In this document: piece after piece, positions 1 through 7,275 of the stretch
Layout: every line of letters starts with the position of its first letter
Position numbering within the stretch: position 1 is the stretch's first letter
Source: Legionella impletisoli
Lineage (GTDB): Bacteria > Pseudomonadota > Gammaproteobacteria > Legionellales > Legionellaceae
Length of the DNA: 64,000 bases
Assembly: GCF_900639875.1 (NCBI RefSeq)
Contig: NZ_CAAAIA010000001.1
Coordinates: 417,129 to 481,128 of the forward strand
Reading direction: 5' to 3'
Notes under the pieces: model-generated
Told to the model about the DNA's origin: nothing
The model's input: only the letters and a program-made list of their open reading frames with translations
The model's database searches: none
Position numbers and translations under genes: made by a program

Positions 1-216
1 ATGATTGGGGGCGATGGTACGAATGCTTAACGTGCGGCGGGTTACTGTGTAATTTTGACAGCTCAAAGGCCCCCTGCCATTCAAACAAAGTATTATATCT
101 AACGTTGCTGGTGTACCGCTGCTGGTGACTTCAAATAAATTCCCCGTACCTGCAAAGGATGCCTGCCCGAGAAAAAACATCACAGCGTATAGAATCATTA
201 TCCCTATTTTTTTCAT
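1..216 (-). CDS. Small secreted protein, partial (cut by window start)
   Basis: The frame is open from an ATG at 216 to the window edge (72 codons seen, the rest lies outside). Residues 1-22 form a clear signal peptide: Lys-Lys, a hydrophobic core, and a small residue before Gly at about 22. The mature part carries two cysteines (in ILCLNG and LSCQNY) and a Thr/Ser-rich beta-type pattern ending in IRTIAPNH. It looks like one of the small secreted beta-sandwich-like proteins found in families in Legionella, but that is recollection of style, not a domain match. No function can be given. No neighbour suggests an operon; the next 73 bases upstream hold no gene. Confidence 0.6.
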   Translation of the reverse strand, partial: MKKIGIMILYAVMFFLGQASFAGTGNLFEVTSSGTPATLDIILCLNGRGPLSCQNYTVTRRTLSIRTIAPNH

Positions 217-576
217 TATTTTAGTCCTTAAAGCCACAAATTTAAACCAATAGGTTTGAATAAGTTTTTCTTACCTCTTATGTTAATATCAATGGATGCT
301 TAGAAGCTCACCTTTTCCAACTATGACAATATCAACTGACTTTTCTAAATGAAACAAGGCATTATAAATTCCACTTGAAATACGATTAGCATGCTTCATA
401 ACTGAACCATAAAAATTTGGATTAGATTCGGCTTCGGTATTAAAACAAAGTAACATATGAAACGCATGATCGAAAATAATTCATTTTTCCAAAAATGAAA
501 ATAGGTTGGCATTTTAAAGTTCTGGCGAGTAGGCTTGGTAGAATTATTTTTGTTTGAGCGTAAGTTGGCATCTTAT
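217..576. other. Non-coding stretch with one possible small ORF
   Basis: The stretch separates the secreted protein from homospermidine synthase. Apart from a minus-strand frame at 289-456 it contains AT-rich sequence and no recognisable hairpin, repeat or RNA gene. Confidence 0.5.
289..456 (-). CDS. Possible 55-residue ORF or gene remnant
   Basis: A minus-strand frame beginning MLLCFNTEAESN and ending IVGKGELLSIH has a protein-like composition, with alternating hydrophobic residues and an amphipathic IYNALFHLEKSVDIVIV stretch. The frame is open a further eight codons upstream to a TGA, so it may be the 3' end of a decayed longer gene. I see no convincing ribosome binding site and recognise no family. 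Confidence 0.25.
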   Translation of the reverse strand: MLLCFNTEAESNPNFYGSVMKHANRISSGIYNALFHLEKSVDIVIVGKGELLSIH

Positions 577-1980
577 TTAAGTAACCCTTATATTCTTAAA
601 TTGCCAAGGATCGCTATGATCCACTTCCTCAGTAAATAATCGCTCACGATTAGTCAGCGGTGTCCAATCGGTATAATGGCCACTTAATTGTCCTAAATAA
701 TCTTTCGCTATTGTTAATACATATTGAAAATCAATGTCTTCGGGCTCCACCAACCCAGCTTTAGGGTGCTCAATCACCCAGAGTAATCCCGCGATTGTAC
801 CTGCAACCACCTGCAGGGTAGTGGCATTGTTATAATCGGCTATCTTACGAACTTCTTGGATGGATAGCGTTGAGCCAAACCAATAAGCTCCTCGTTGATG
901 CCCCATTAACAACACTCCTAATTCATCGCTGCCATCGACAATTTCATCTATGATGATCTGATGTTTCGATTGTATTTGCCATTCATTGCCGGCTAGTTCC
1001 AATAAAGATAATCTCGCTAATGGGCATGGTTGATAAGCATAATGTACGGTCGGTCGATAAATGACACGATTATTCTCTTTGTAGCTTAAATAATCGGCAA
1101 TTGAAATCGCTTCTGAATGGGTAATTAAAAATCCATGAAAAGGACCTCGGCTTGGAGTCCAAGTGCGTACTTTTACGCTCGCTCCGGGACGATTCAAGTA
1201 AATCGAGCATTTTTCCCCATAATCATATCCCTCTGCATCTTCTGGCCAATGCCGCTCATGCGTACCCCACCCCAACTCCGCTGGCTGTAAGCCTTCACCA
1301 ATAAATCCTCCCACAGACCAAGTATTAATAAACTCTTGGGCTTGTCTGTATCTTAAAATATTTTGAGTGTCATTTTCCGCAATATGGATGGCTTTGATGT
1401 TTAAAGACTTTGCTAAACTTGCCCATTCTTGTGATGATGTGGGTGCATGGAGTTCTTGGCCACTGTCTTTGGCAATATTGATTAAAGCTTGCTTTACAAA
1501 ATGCGATACCAAACCTGGGTTGGCTCCATGTGTCACCAAAGCTGTAGTGCTGGGTCCGTTTTTTAACTTCAATACTGCTTCGCGTAAAGCATAATTGGTG
1601 CGCTGTTTAGGCGCCAAATTCTCATTATCGTAAAATCCTGCCCAAGGCTCGGTGCATAAATCCAAATAAAGAACCTCATTTTGTTGGCAATATTTTATGA
1701 GCTCAACGCTCGATATGCCGACGGACAAATTGAGCAATACATCTTTAGGTTTAAGATTTGCGGCAAGCACTTCAAGATAGTTTTCTTTGGTGATCACGTT
1801 TAAAATTAAGGAAATACCATAACGTTCAACGATTGCATTACCAGGATCATCTTTGGTGATGATTTGAATTTGATGGGGTTGAATGTCTAAATGATTAAAA
1901 AGCAACGGAATAGTGGCTTGGCCAACCGTTCCAAAACCGATCATTACAATACGATGTTCAAATTTAATTTTTTTATACAT
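577..1980 (-). CDS. hss: Homospermidine synthase
   Basis: NAD-dependent enzyme that joins aminobutyl groups from putrescine or spermidine to give sym-homospermidine; cytosolic polyamine metabolism. At 467 residues it has the usual length for the bacterial family. The N-terminal Rossmann motif is MIGFGTVGQATIP (residues 13-25). Other family-typical blocks are NLSVGISSVELI, GANPGLVSHFVKQAL, NTWSVGGFIGEGLQPAELGW, RTWTPSRG, DGSDELGVLLMGH and the C-terminal YTDWTPL...DPWQFKN, all close to my memory of the Blastochloris viridis enzyme. It is monocistronic: 597 bases of decayed sequence lie between it and the outer-membrane gene at 2600. The start at 1980 lets translation begin 12 residues before the Rossmann fold, as expected. 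The polyamine importer potABCD is elsewhere in the window, so import and synthesis are not co-transcribed here. Confidence 0.95.
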   Translation of the reverse strand: MYKKIKFEHRIVMIGFGTVGQATIPLLFNHLDIQPHQIQIITKDDPGNAIVERYGISLILNVITKENYLEVLAANLKPKDVLLNLSVGISSVELIKYCQQNEVLYLDLCTEPWAGFYDNENLAPKQRTNYALREAVLKLKNGPSTTALVTHGANPGLVSHFVKQALINIAKDSGQELHAPTSSQEWASLAKSLNIKAIHIAENDTQNILRYRQAQEFINTWSVGGFIGEGLQPAELGWGTHERHWPEDAEGYDYGEKCSIYLNRPGASVKVRTWTPSRGPFHGFLITHSEAISIADYLSYKENNRVIYRPTVHYAYQPCPLARLSLLELAGNEWQIQSKHQIIIDEIVDGSDELGVLLMGHQRGAYWFGSTLSIQEVRKIADYNNATTLQVVAGTIAGLLWVIEHPKAGLVEPEDIDFQYVLTIAKDYLGQLSGHYTDWTPLTNRERLFTEEVDHSDPWQFKNIRVT

Positions 1981-2040
1981 AATAATAATCCTTTATTCAT
2001 TTTTTTGATCTTAATTGATTTTTGTTTATTGTAGATTAGA

Positions 2041-2095
2041 TAATTTTGAGTTTCATCTTGGCATACACTGAGTTTGATCGAGAATAATTAATAAG
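2041..2095 (-). pseudogene. Remnant of an antitoxin-like small gene (copy of the 6078-6272 3' end)
   Basis: Minus-strand translation reads INYSRSNSVYAKMKLKII then stop, preceded within a few codons by a TAG. The core SRSNSVYAKMK is identical to the C-terminal part of the small protein at 6078-6272, and about 40 nucleotides match with few differences. Only the 3' end survives. Confidence 0.55.
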
Positions 2096-2106
2096 CGTCT
2101 TCTATT

Positions 2107-2264
2107 TCATAATAAGTATGCAAACGGAATATGATCATCTAATGCAAGCCAATGATTTGCCCACACTTCTCTTTCTTTTACAAAGCGGTCTAGATCTTCG
2201 ATGGTATTTTTAAACCATCACCATGAAGCCACTCATTAATGTGTAGCTTATAAATCAAGTTCAT
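2107..2264 (-). pseudogene. GNAT-type acetyltransferase fragment, frameshifted
   Basis: One minus-strand frame starts MNLIYKLHINEWLHGDGL (ATG at 2264). A second frame continues WFKNTIEDLDRFVKE...VWANHWLALDDHIPFAYLL and ends in TGA at 2107. Together they read like residues 10-60 of an AAC(6')-like acetyltransferase: an EWLHG-type strand-helix followed by a WLALDD-IPFAYLL beta strand. The comparable part of the fusion protein at 9542 reads VYWIASCDGQPFAMLM. One frameshift and loss of both ends make it a pseudogene. The assignment is by pattern only. Confidence 0.45.
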
Positions 2265-2550
2265 GACTAATGGCTGATCGGATGAATTTACTTTCTTAAT
2301 AGAAAACGAGCAGAGTAGTTAGTTGCTTTATTCATTGCTTATGAAGTTCACGTCATTGATGGATGGTTTAAGTTAATTGGTTTATGTGTTTTTTGCCAGC
2401 AAGGGTAAAAAATAAATGTCTCCTGGCGCGTCTCTGTAAGAAGTTGGATTTCCTATGAATGGAATTTTATTGTCGTTTATTGAAGCTTAAAAGCAAATAG
2501 AAAACCTAGGACACAGCCTTTGCCCTCATCCTCCCAGACTCCCATGCTTT

Positions 2551-2577
2551 GTTGGGCCACACTTCGTTTAGCCCAAC
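2551..2577. repeat. REP-like hairpin, GTTGGGC/GCCCAAC stem
   Basis: Perfect 7-bp inverted repeat GTTGGGC...GCCCAAC with a 13-base loop containing CTTCG. It lies just downstream of the outer-membrane gene that ends at 2600 on the minus strand. This type of hairpin is common as a dispersed intergenic repeat. It could also act as a transcript 3' end, although no U-tract follows. Confidence 0.5.
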
Positions 2578-2599
2578 CTATTTGCTTCATAATAAAATT

Positions 2600-3490
2600 T
2601 CAAACAAAATCAAAGACCTTGTTTATTGTAAAAGTTAACCCTTGTACAGTTATATACTGGTTTGTTGTACCAAAAAGAGTACCTGATTTAGTATAACCAT
2701 TAGCCAATGTACCGGCAAATGCGGAGGTGTAATTGGTTTTATTATGTGGGGACAGAGCATAGCGATAATTGATATCTAAAAACCAAGTAGGGTTAAAAAA
2801 ATAGGTCATCCCTAATTCTACAACACCCCCCCAAACCCATTTTGTGCTAGCAAAATTAACAGGGGTACCCGAAACATCTACATGAGTGCCATCAATATCA
2901 GCAAAACCTGTTACATTATAGATATTGGTTCGAGTTCCAAAGGTGGTTGGACCCAATCCTAAATACGCATGGATGTTTTTAAAAGAGTGCTGAATTATTC
3001 CCATCAAATCAAATTCATGCTCTATGCGTGTCTGTATAGAGCTTATGGTCGCACGCCCTGTAAAGCCAGTGCCTGCTCCTGTTACAGCTGTGAGTGTACC
3101 AAGTTGTGGAGAAACAAGGTCTGAGTCTGTCATTGTTATGGATAAGTAGTTATAAGCTAATTTAATACCCCATAACCAATCTTGATTAGAGAAGCTTTGC
3201 AAATATCCTAATTGCGCTTCAGGGGCAAAAGTAGTTTGCGTTGTATGAAAAGGAACAGCAGGGCCATTTGCTGTACCAAAAGCAACTAATGTTCCCCCGT
3301 TATATATATTGGTAGTTCCGATAAGTGGATTAAAATATTGATCCAATTTAACTGAATTATAACTACCGCCAAGACCTGCAAAAAATAACCTATTAGGTGT
3401 TTCAGTTTCGGGCTTATCTCCCATCACTCCAGCACATGCCAAACTTGAACTCAATAAAGCTTGAAGCAAAAAAAACTTAAATTTCATCAT
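2600..3490 (-). CDS. Outer-membrane beta-barrel protein
   Basis: 296 residues with a signal peptide (residues 1-20, cleavage near ACAG). The mature chain is rich in Gly, Thr, Asn and aromatic residues in alternating strands: RLFFAGLGGSYNSVKL, APEAQLGYLQSF, WLWGIKLAYNYLSI, IHAYLGLGPTTFGTR, WVWGGVVELGMTYFF, WFLDINYRYALSP. The last strand is VQGLTFTINKVFDFV, an amphipathic closing strand whose terminal Phe is followed by Val. This is the architecture of a small 8-10 strand barrel (OmpW/OmpA-barrel-like Legionella surface protein). Its ligand cannot be told from sequence. It appears monocistronic, with a good GGAG-type site upstream of the ATG (caggagtattttcatg). Confidence 0.75.
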   Translation of the reverse strand: MMKFKFFLLQALLSSSLACAGVMGDKPETETPNRLFFAGLGGSYNSVKLDQYFNPLIGTTNIYNGGTLVAFGTANGPAVPFHTTQTTFAPEAQLGYLQSFSNQDWLWGIKLAYNYLSITMTDSDLVSPQLGTLTAVTGAGTGFTGRATISSIQTRIEHEFDLMGIIQHSFKNIHAYLGLGPTTFGTRTNIYNVTGFADIDGTHVDVSGTPVNFASTKWVWGGVVELGMTYFFNPTWFLDINYRYALSPHNKTNYTSAFAGTLANGYTKSGTLFGTTNQYITVQGLTFTINKVFDFV

Positions 3491-3663
3491 GAAAATACTC
3501 CTGTAATCAAATATAACTAGAAGGATTTATAGAACAAAGATTACGGCCAAAAATGCAAATAAGCAAGATACAATCTCCCGATAATCGCAAAGAGAAAAAC
3601 AGGATACCAAATGAATTTGTCTTAGCGGCCAGCAATTGGAAAGAAAACCACCCAAATAAAATC

Positions 3664-3713
3664 GATGGGACGCATGGGATAACATGGGCAACCTTACTAT
3701 TACTGGTATATAG
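3664..3713 (+). repeat. Direct repeat copy 1 of an island-flanking element
   Basis: About 50 bases, beginning GATGGGACGC and containing CCTTACTATTA and a terminal TATAG, recur with small differences at 6335-6383 in the same orientation. The pair brackets the truncated integrase, fic and the small gene. It may be a duplicated remnant or the ends of an older integrated element. Confidence 0.5.
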
Positions 3714-3806
3714 CCCATAAGCAGTGCGAGTGTCCCACTTGTCCCTTATGTCCCAGTGAAATTCCAATAATCCTGAAAGAAAATTGAATATTCCATTATG
3801 TGATAC

Positions 3807-3837
3807 CCCGGGTTCCACTTCGTTTCACCCAGGCTAC
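3807..3837 (-). repeat. Solitary REP sequence
   Basis: On the minus strand a GTAG tetranucleotide is followed directly by a hairpin with arms CCTGGGT and ACCCGGG (one G-T pair) around a loop containing GAAACGAAGTG. GTAG next to an imperfect palindrome is the signature of REPs recognised by RAYT transposases. The foot matches the REP ends of the unit at 7276-7975 (GTAG-CCTGGGA). Confidence 0.65.
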
Positions 3838-4066
3838 TCGCTAAATGCCGGCTAGATTGAGCCTGCCAAAGATGGCAATGCATCTCAAAAACTTAGAATC
3901 AAATGCATTGGAATTCCACGGTGTATGTATTCACTAGTAAGATTTGGTCTGATAACGATTAACTTTTTCCCGGTTGTACCACAGAATATTTTTATTATGG
4001 GACGTTTTTAGCCCTTTCGTTACAAGGCTGTCCCGGTTGTACCACTTGTCCCATCAAAAATTGTTA

Positions 4067-4603
4067 TCAACCATAGCAACTACGCTGGCTGTTCGTTTTC
4101 TCAAAAAAATAGAAAGATACGTCATAATTTGATTTTTTTAGATTGAAGGGATTTTCAACGATAAAATATTGATAAGCATTTGATGCGGTGCCGGTGTTAG
4201 ATAATGGAGATTCTATACAAATATATGAGTGTTTCTTTGAGTCGATTATTTTCCACCATCCCGCAACCTGAGCAATTGCAGTCGTTGGTTTTATAGCCGG
4301 GTTAGTTGAATAATTATTAGCTGATTCCAATTCCACCTTATGATCCGCAATAATTAAATAAGGTTTATCATCGCATGTTACAGAACCATAGAACTTACCA
4401 TCAATTTCCGTGTCAAACTGATTTTTGCAATTAGGTTCTGAATCTTTATTATAACCAATCCCCTCAATCTCCGTCATGATGACGGATTTATTTGCTGGAT
4501 TATTGTTTTTACAGGATTGAATCACTTCAACTGGCGGCATCGCATGCAATATTCCAAAAATGAATAAACTACCCAGGTATATACTTATTTTTTCTATATA
4601 CAT
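4067..4603 (-). CDS. Secreted hypothetical protein
   Basis: 178 residues. The N-terminus MYIEKISIYLGSLFIFGILHA is a signal peptide with a cut near residue 21. The mature protein has six cysteines (QSCKNN, PNCKNQ, VTCDDK, YICIES, RSCYG and others), fitting a periplasmic or secreted disulphide-bonded protein. It has no recognised motif. It starts 51 bases from the divergently oriented integrase remnant, inside the accessory island. A C-terminal FFEKTNSQRSCYG closes the chain, so it looks complete. Confidence 0.6.
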   Translation of the reverse strand: MYIEKISIYLGSLFIFGILHAMPPVEVIQSCKNNNPANKSVIMTEIEGIGYNKDSEPNCKNQFDTEIDGKFYGSVTCDDKPYLIIADHKVELESANNYSTNPAIKPTTAIAQVAGWWKIIDSKKHSYICIESPLSNTGTASNAYQYFIVENPFNLKKSNYDVSFYFFEKTNSQRSCYG

Positions 4604-4654
4604 TGCTTCGCCCCTGTAGATAAGAATTCTTTACTCAATTTCCAAAAAATTGTT

Positions 4655-5326
4655 TTGTTATGCCCTGCAGTCGATACATATGTCCGCCGTTTATCACAAA
4701 CCCGCTCATGGTATCGCATTGAACGGCGAAAAAGTTACATCAAACCGCATGAGTTAGCGAATTGGTATTCAGCTGTAAACAATCTTGAAAATCACATACT
4801 GCGCGATTACTTGCTGTTAATTATATTCACAGGCTTAAGGAGACAGGAAGCAGCTACATTAAAATGGCAACAGGTCGACTTAGAGGGCAAAACAATCCAT
4901 ATCCTTCAAACTAAAAACCATGAAACACATACCTTGCCCCTATCTGATTTTCTATGCGATTTGCTGATTGCAAGAAAAGAAAATAGAATCAACGACTATG
5001 TCTTTCCCGGCACAGGTGCCGCAGGTCATATTATTGAGCCAAGAAAACAAATGGCGCAGGTTACCAAAGCGACAGGCATTGAATTTACTGTCCATGACTT
5101 ACGGCGAACGTTTATCACCATTGCAGAAAGCCTTGATATACCCGCTTATGCTTTAAAACGCTTAATGAATCATAAAATGACGAATGACGTGACCGCTGGT
5201 TACATTATTGTTGATGTCGAACGGTTAAGAAAACCGATGCAACTCATTACAAATTATATTTTGAAGTGTGTAGGTGTCGTGAAGTCCGCTGATGTTATTG
5301 AAATACAACCCATGGAAAAGGTATGA
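4655..5326 (+). pseudogene. int: Tyrosine recombinase/integrase, N-terminally truncated
   Basis: The C-terminal catalytic domain of a P4-type phage integrase is intact. The conserved residues are visible in order: Arg in TGLRRQE, Lys in LQTKNHE, His-x-x-Arg in VHDLRRTF, His in LMNHKM and the nucleophile Tyr in TAGYI. The DNA-binding arm and core-binding domains are missing. Homologous sequence begins near RRLSQTRSWYRIERR (about residue 11), and upstream is an unrelated frame starting at TTG 4655 and open further back. A family member would be near 400 residues; this one has 223. It probably once integrated the island at a tRNA gene, and a tRNA 3' half lies at 6463. As it stands it is unlikely to be active. 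Confidence 0.85.
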
Positions 5327-5369
5327 CTGAAAAAATTCCTTAATCATTCTGTGCTCATTTATCCTCTCC

Positions 5370-5396
5370 AATTTGGACCGCACTGCGGTCCAAATT
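5370..5396. promoter_or_regulatory. Perfect 13-bp palindrome, possible operator or terminator
   Basis: AATTTGGACCGCA and its exact reverse complement are separated by one base. It lies between the integrase end (5326) and fic (5446), 49 bases before the fic start. The lack of a U-run argues against a rho-independent terminator for the integrase. The symmetry and position fit a dimeric repressor site in front of fic. This is inference from structure only. Confidence 0.5.
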
Positions 5397-5445
5397 AATC
5401 TGATACACTATTGAGCCTTACTACAAGCTGAATTGGACAATTTAT

Positions 5446-6081
5446 ATGGATGATAAAAACCGATATTCTGTACCTGAGAATGAAGATTATGAACCTGGCT
5501 CCAACAATGAAGTTTTAAGAAATTTGTTAGGCATTAAGGATAAAGAGACAATTGAACAAATTGAAGGAAAGGAATTAGAAAGAGTCGGAAATGAATTACC
5601 AGGGCTATATGGCCCTGACCATCAGTTTACAGCCTTGGATATTCAACAAATCCATGAGCTTTGGCTTGCTGATATTTATCCATTTGCAGGGCAATATAGA
5701 ACTGTAAACATGAGTAAAGGTGGTTTTCAATTTGCAGCATCTTTTTTAATAGATAAATTAATTCAGGAATTAGAGACTAAATTTTTAAATCAATACACTC
5801 CTTGTAAATTTAATGGCGATGAACTGACATACGCATTGGGTATTGTGCATGTTGAATTGATCATTATTCACCCCTTTAGAGAGGGTAACGGCAGAGTATC
5901 CCGACTGCTCGCAAACTTAATGGCAATGCAGGCGGGATTCCCACAATTAAATTTTGAGCCTATTGATAAAACAGAAAATACGGATGGATTTAATCGATAC
6001 ATTGAAGCAATACATGCTGGTTTTGATGGAAATTACCAACCAATCAAACAAGTTTTTGCAAAAATATTAAATGCGTCCTAG
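5446..6081 (+). CDS. fic: Fic/DOC family protein (putative AMP-transferase)
   Basis: 211 residues. The Fic motif HPFREGNGRVSR lies at about residues 142-153 and matches HPFx(D/E)GNGRxxR fully, so transfer of a nucleotide moiety to a target hydroxyl is expected. The helix before it reads ALGIVHVELIIIHPF. The upstream flap region carries GQYRTVNMSKGGFQFA. No exact (S/T)xxxE(G/N) inhibitory motif is present in the protein itself (the N-terminus has TIEQIEG, one residue out of register). This suggests the inhibitor is supplied in trans, and the convergent gene at 6078-6272 carries SCGVEG. There is no signal peptide, and host-directed or self-directed targets cannot be separated by sequence. A 13-bp palindrome precedes the gene. 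Confidence 0.9.
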   Translation: MDDKNRYSVPENEDYEPGSNNEVLRNLLGIKDKETIEQIEGKELERVGNELPGLYGPDHQFTALDIQQIHELWLADIYPFAGQYRTVNMSKGGFQFAASFLIDKLIQELETKFLNQYTPCKFNGDELTYALGIVHVELIIIHPFREGNGRVSRLLANLMAMQAGFPQLNFEPIDKTENTDGFNRYIEAIHAGFDGNYQPIKQVFAKILNAS

Positions 6082-6272
6082 CTTGATTGCAGCCTTTTTT
6101 TCATCTTGGCATACACGGAGTTTGATCGAGAATGATCAATTTTTATTGATAAGGGTCTGTCGTTAACAACAATACCCTCAACCCCGCAAGAGGTCCGAGT
6201 AGATCGTTCATTTAAGCGCTTAGCAAGCTCCTTATCCTGTAGATAAGGATTTGTTTCTGATAATGTTTTCAT
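6078..6272 (-). CDS. Small antitoxin-like protein with a Fic-inhibitory motif
   Basis: 64 residues starting MKTLSETNPYL. Residues 26-32 read RTSCGVEG, which contains S-x-x-x-E-G, the inhibitory helix motif known from Fic antitoxins such as VbhA. The gene is convergent with fic and their 3' ends overlap by four bases. That is unusual, since known antitoxins precede the toxin in the same direction. The C-terminal part (IDHSRSNSVYAKMK) is duplicated as a remnant at 2041-2095. Function as a Fic inhibitor is inference from motif and position. The motif is short, so chance cannot be excluded. Confidence 0.55.
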   Translation of the reverse strand: MKTLSETNPYLQDKELAKRLNERSTRTSCGVEGIVVNDRPLSIKIDHSRSNSVYAKMKKRLQSS

Positions 6273-6334
6273 AATTTTAATTATAACATATTTTTAACTT
6301 CTCAACCCAAATACTTTTTACATCTTGTTTAAAT

Positions 6335-6383
6335 GATGGGACGCTTGGGACAACTGGGCAGCCTTACTATTAATGGATTATAG
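6335..6383 (+). repeat. Direct repeat copy 2 of an island-flanking element
   Basis: It matches 3664-3713: GATGGGACGC, then a GGGCA block, CCTTACTATTA and TATAG, with small insertions and substitutions. Both copies are in the same orientation and are about 2.7 kb apart. Confidence 0.5.
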
Positions 6384-6462
6384 GCGTCCCCAGTTTTAAA
6401 AACAATGATGGGATAAATGGGACATTTGATAAATAGAGTGGGAGCTAGTTGGTGAAGGTTAA

Positions 6463-6508
6463 ACTCATAATCCGTTGGCCCTAGGTTCGAGTCCTAGTTG
6501 GCTCACCA
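6463..6508 (+). other. tRNA 3' half (CAT anticodon loop), likely attachment-site scar
   Basis: The sequence contains an anticodon-type loop CTCATAA, a perfect T-stem CTAGG/CCTAG around TTCGAGT, a seven-base acceptor strand TTGGCTC, the discriminator A and an encoded CCA. The 5' half does not pair: the acceptor should be GAGCCAA but the sequence 66 bases upstream reads GAGTGGG, and neither D-stem nor anticodon stem forms. A 46-bp segment from anticodon loop to CCA is what a tRNA-targeting integrase leaves at the far end of an integrated element. CAT would be Met or Ile2. Confidence 0.65.
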
Positions 6509-6537
6509 ATAAAATCAAGCACTTATGTTGATTTTAT
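6509..6537. terminator. AT-rich hairpin behind the tRNA half
   Basis: A perfect 10-bp stem ATAAAATCAA/TTGATTTTAT encloses a nine-base loop directly after the CCA. It may be the original tRNA terminator carried along with the attachment site. The stem is weak. Confidence 0.35.
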
Positions 6538-6548
6538 CAAAGCGCATT

Positions 6549-7275
6549 CTAGCTCCAAGTGCGACAGTCATTTTTATGTTGCTGTATAAACACTTCCTTA
6601 GGCATTTTAAACCCTAAACATTTTCTTGGGCATAGGTTCATTTTATCAGCTAATGAATCAAGCTCTGTTTGTGTTACATTATCAATTATAGTTGTTTTTG
6701 GTAAATATCGTCTTAATCGGCCATTCATATTTTCATTACTTCCTTTTTGCCAGGGAGAGTGAGTTTCGCAGTAGTAGACATGGCACTTTGTTTTATCTTC
6801 CAGATGCCTATACGCAGCAAATTCAACGCCTTGATCGAAGGTTATTGATTTAAGCATCTGTTGGGGTAAGTCTTCAAATTTATTGCCTATCTTTTCCATA
6901 ACACCTTGGGAGTGTTTGCTGTTATTCTTAATAAGAAAAACCATTCTTGATTTACGCTCGACCAGCGTTGTAATTACTTGCTTTTTGTTACCCATAAATT
7001 GAATAGTATCTCCTTCCCAATGACCAAAACGTGTCCTTGTATTAATATCAGCAGGCCTTTCAGTAATTAAGCGTATATCGCCACCAAAACGACATTGATG
7101 CTGCTTTCTCGAATAACGTTTGTGTCTTTTAGGTTGTTTATAAGGTAAACAATGATAAAGCTCTTTATTTTTTGATTTATATACATATTGGTAAATGGTT
7201 TCTGGACAGACATATATCGTAAGCTTCTGATATTTCATCCTTCCTGAAATTTGCTCAGGACTCCATCCTTTCTTT
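6549..7275 (-). pseudogene. IS30-family transposase, 5' truncated
   Basis: The open frame runs back from the stop at 6549 through the apparent ATG at 7238 to 7275, where it reads KKGWSPEQISGRMK. That is the inter-domain segment typical of IS30 transposases, so the ATG at 7238 is internal. The DDE catalytic residues are present: GHWEGDTIQF, SITFDQG and the Glu in SNENMNGRLR. The N-terminal helix-turn-helix (about 100-150 residues) is gone. Homology stops exactly at 7275, where the REP-RAYT unit begins, and the missing half is not found beyond the other end of that unit. The copy is therefore defective. Confidence 0.85.

Larger units (their letters stand above)
1981..2599. other. Gene-remnant region between hss and the outer-membrane gene
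   Basis: 619 bases without an intact gene. It contains a duplicate of the 3' end of the small gene at 6078-6272 (2041-2095), a frameshifted GNAT acetyltransferase fragment (2107-2264) and a GTTGGGC/GCCCAAC hairpin (2551-2577). The rest (about 2265-2550) shows nothing I can name. Confidence 0.6.
3491..4066. other. Gene-free left edge of the accessory island
   Basis: Several minus-strand frames are open here, but they have low-complexity hydrophobic or Cys-rich translations and no family resemblance; I do not call them genes. The stretch contains a direct-repeat copy (3664-3713) matched at 6335-6383, runs of a tgtccca/gggaca motif (3665-3760 and 4025-4055) also seen near 6340-6425, and one canonical REP (3807-3837). 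Confidence 0.5.
6273..6548. other. Scar region with tRNA half and direct repeat
   Basis: There is no intact gene. It contains direct repeat copy 2 (6335-6383), gggaca/tgtccc-rich sequence, a tRNA 3' half (6463-6508) with an AT-rich hairpin behind it (6509-6537), then the 3' end of the IS30 remnant. Confidence 0.55.

Noticed and set aside
3507..3818. Hypothetical ORF of 103 residues, minus strand
   Set aside because: Hydrophobic and Cys-rich low-complexity translation that overlaps the REP and the direct repeat, with no ribosome site.
6436..6508. Complete tRNA-Met gene
   Set aside because: Length and 3' half fit, but the acceptor, D-stem and anticodon stem do not pair.
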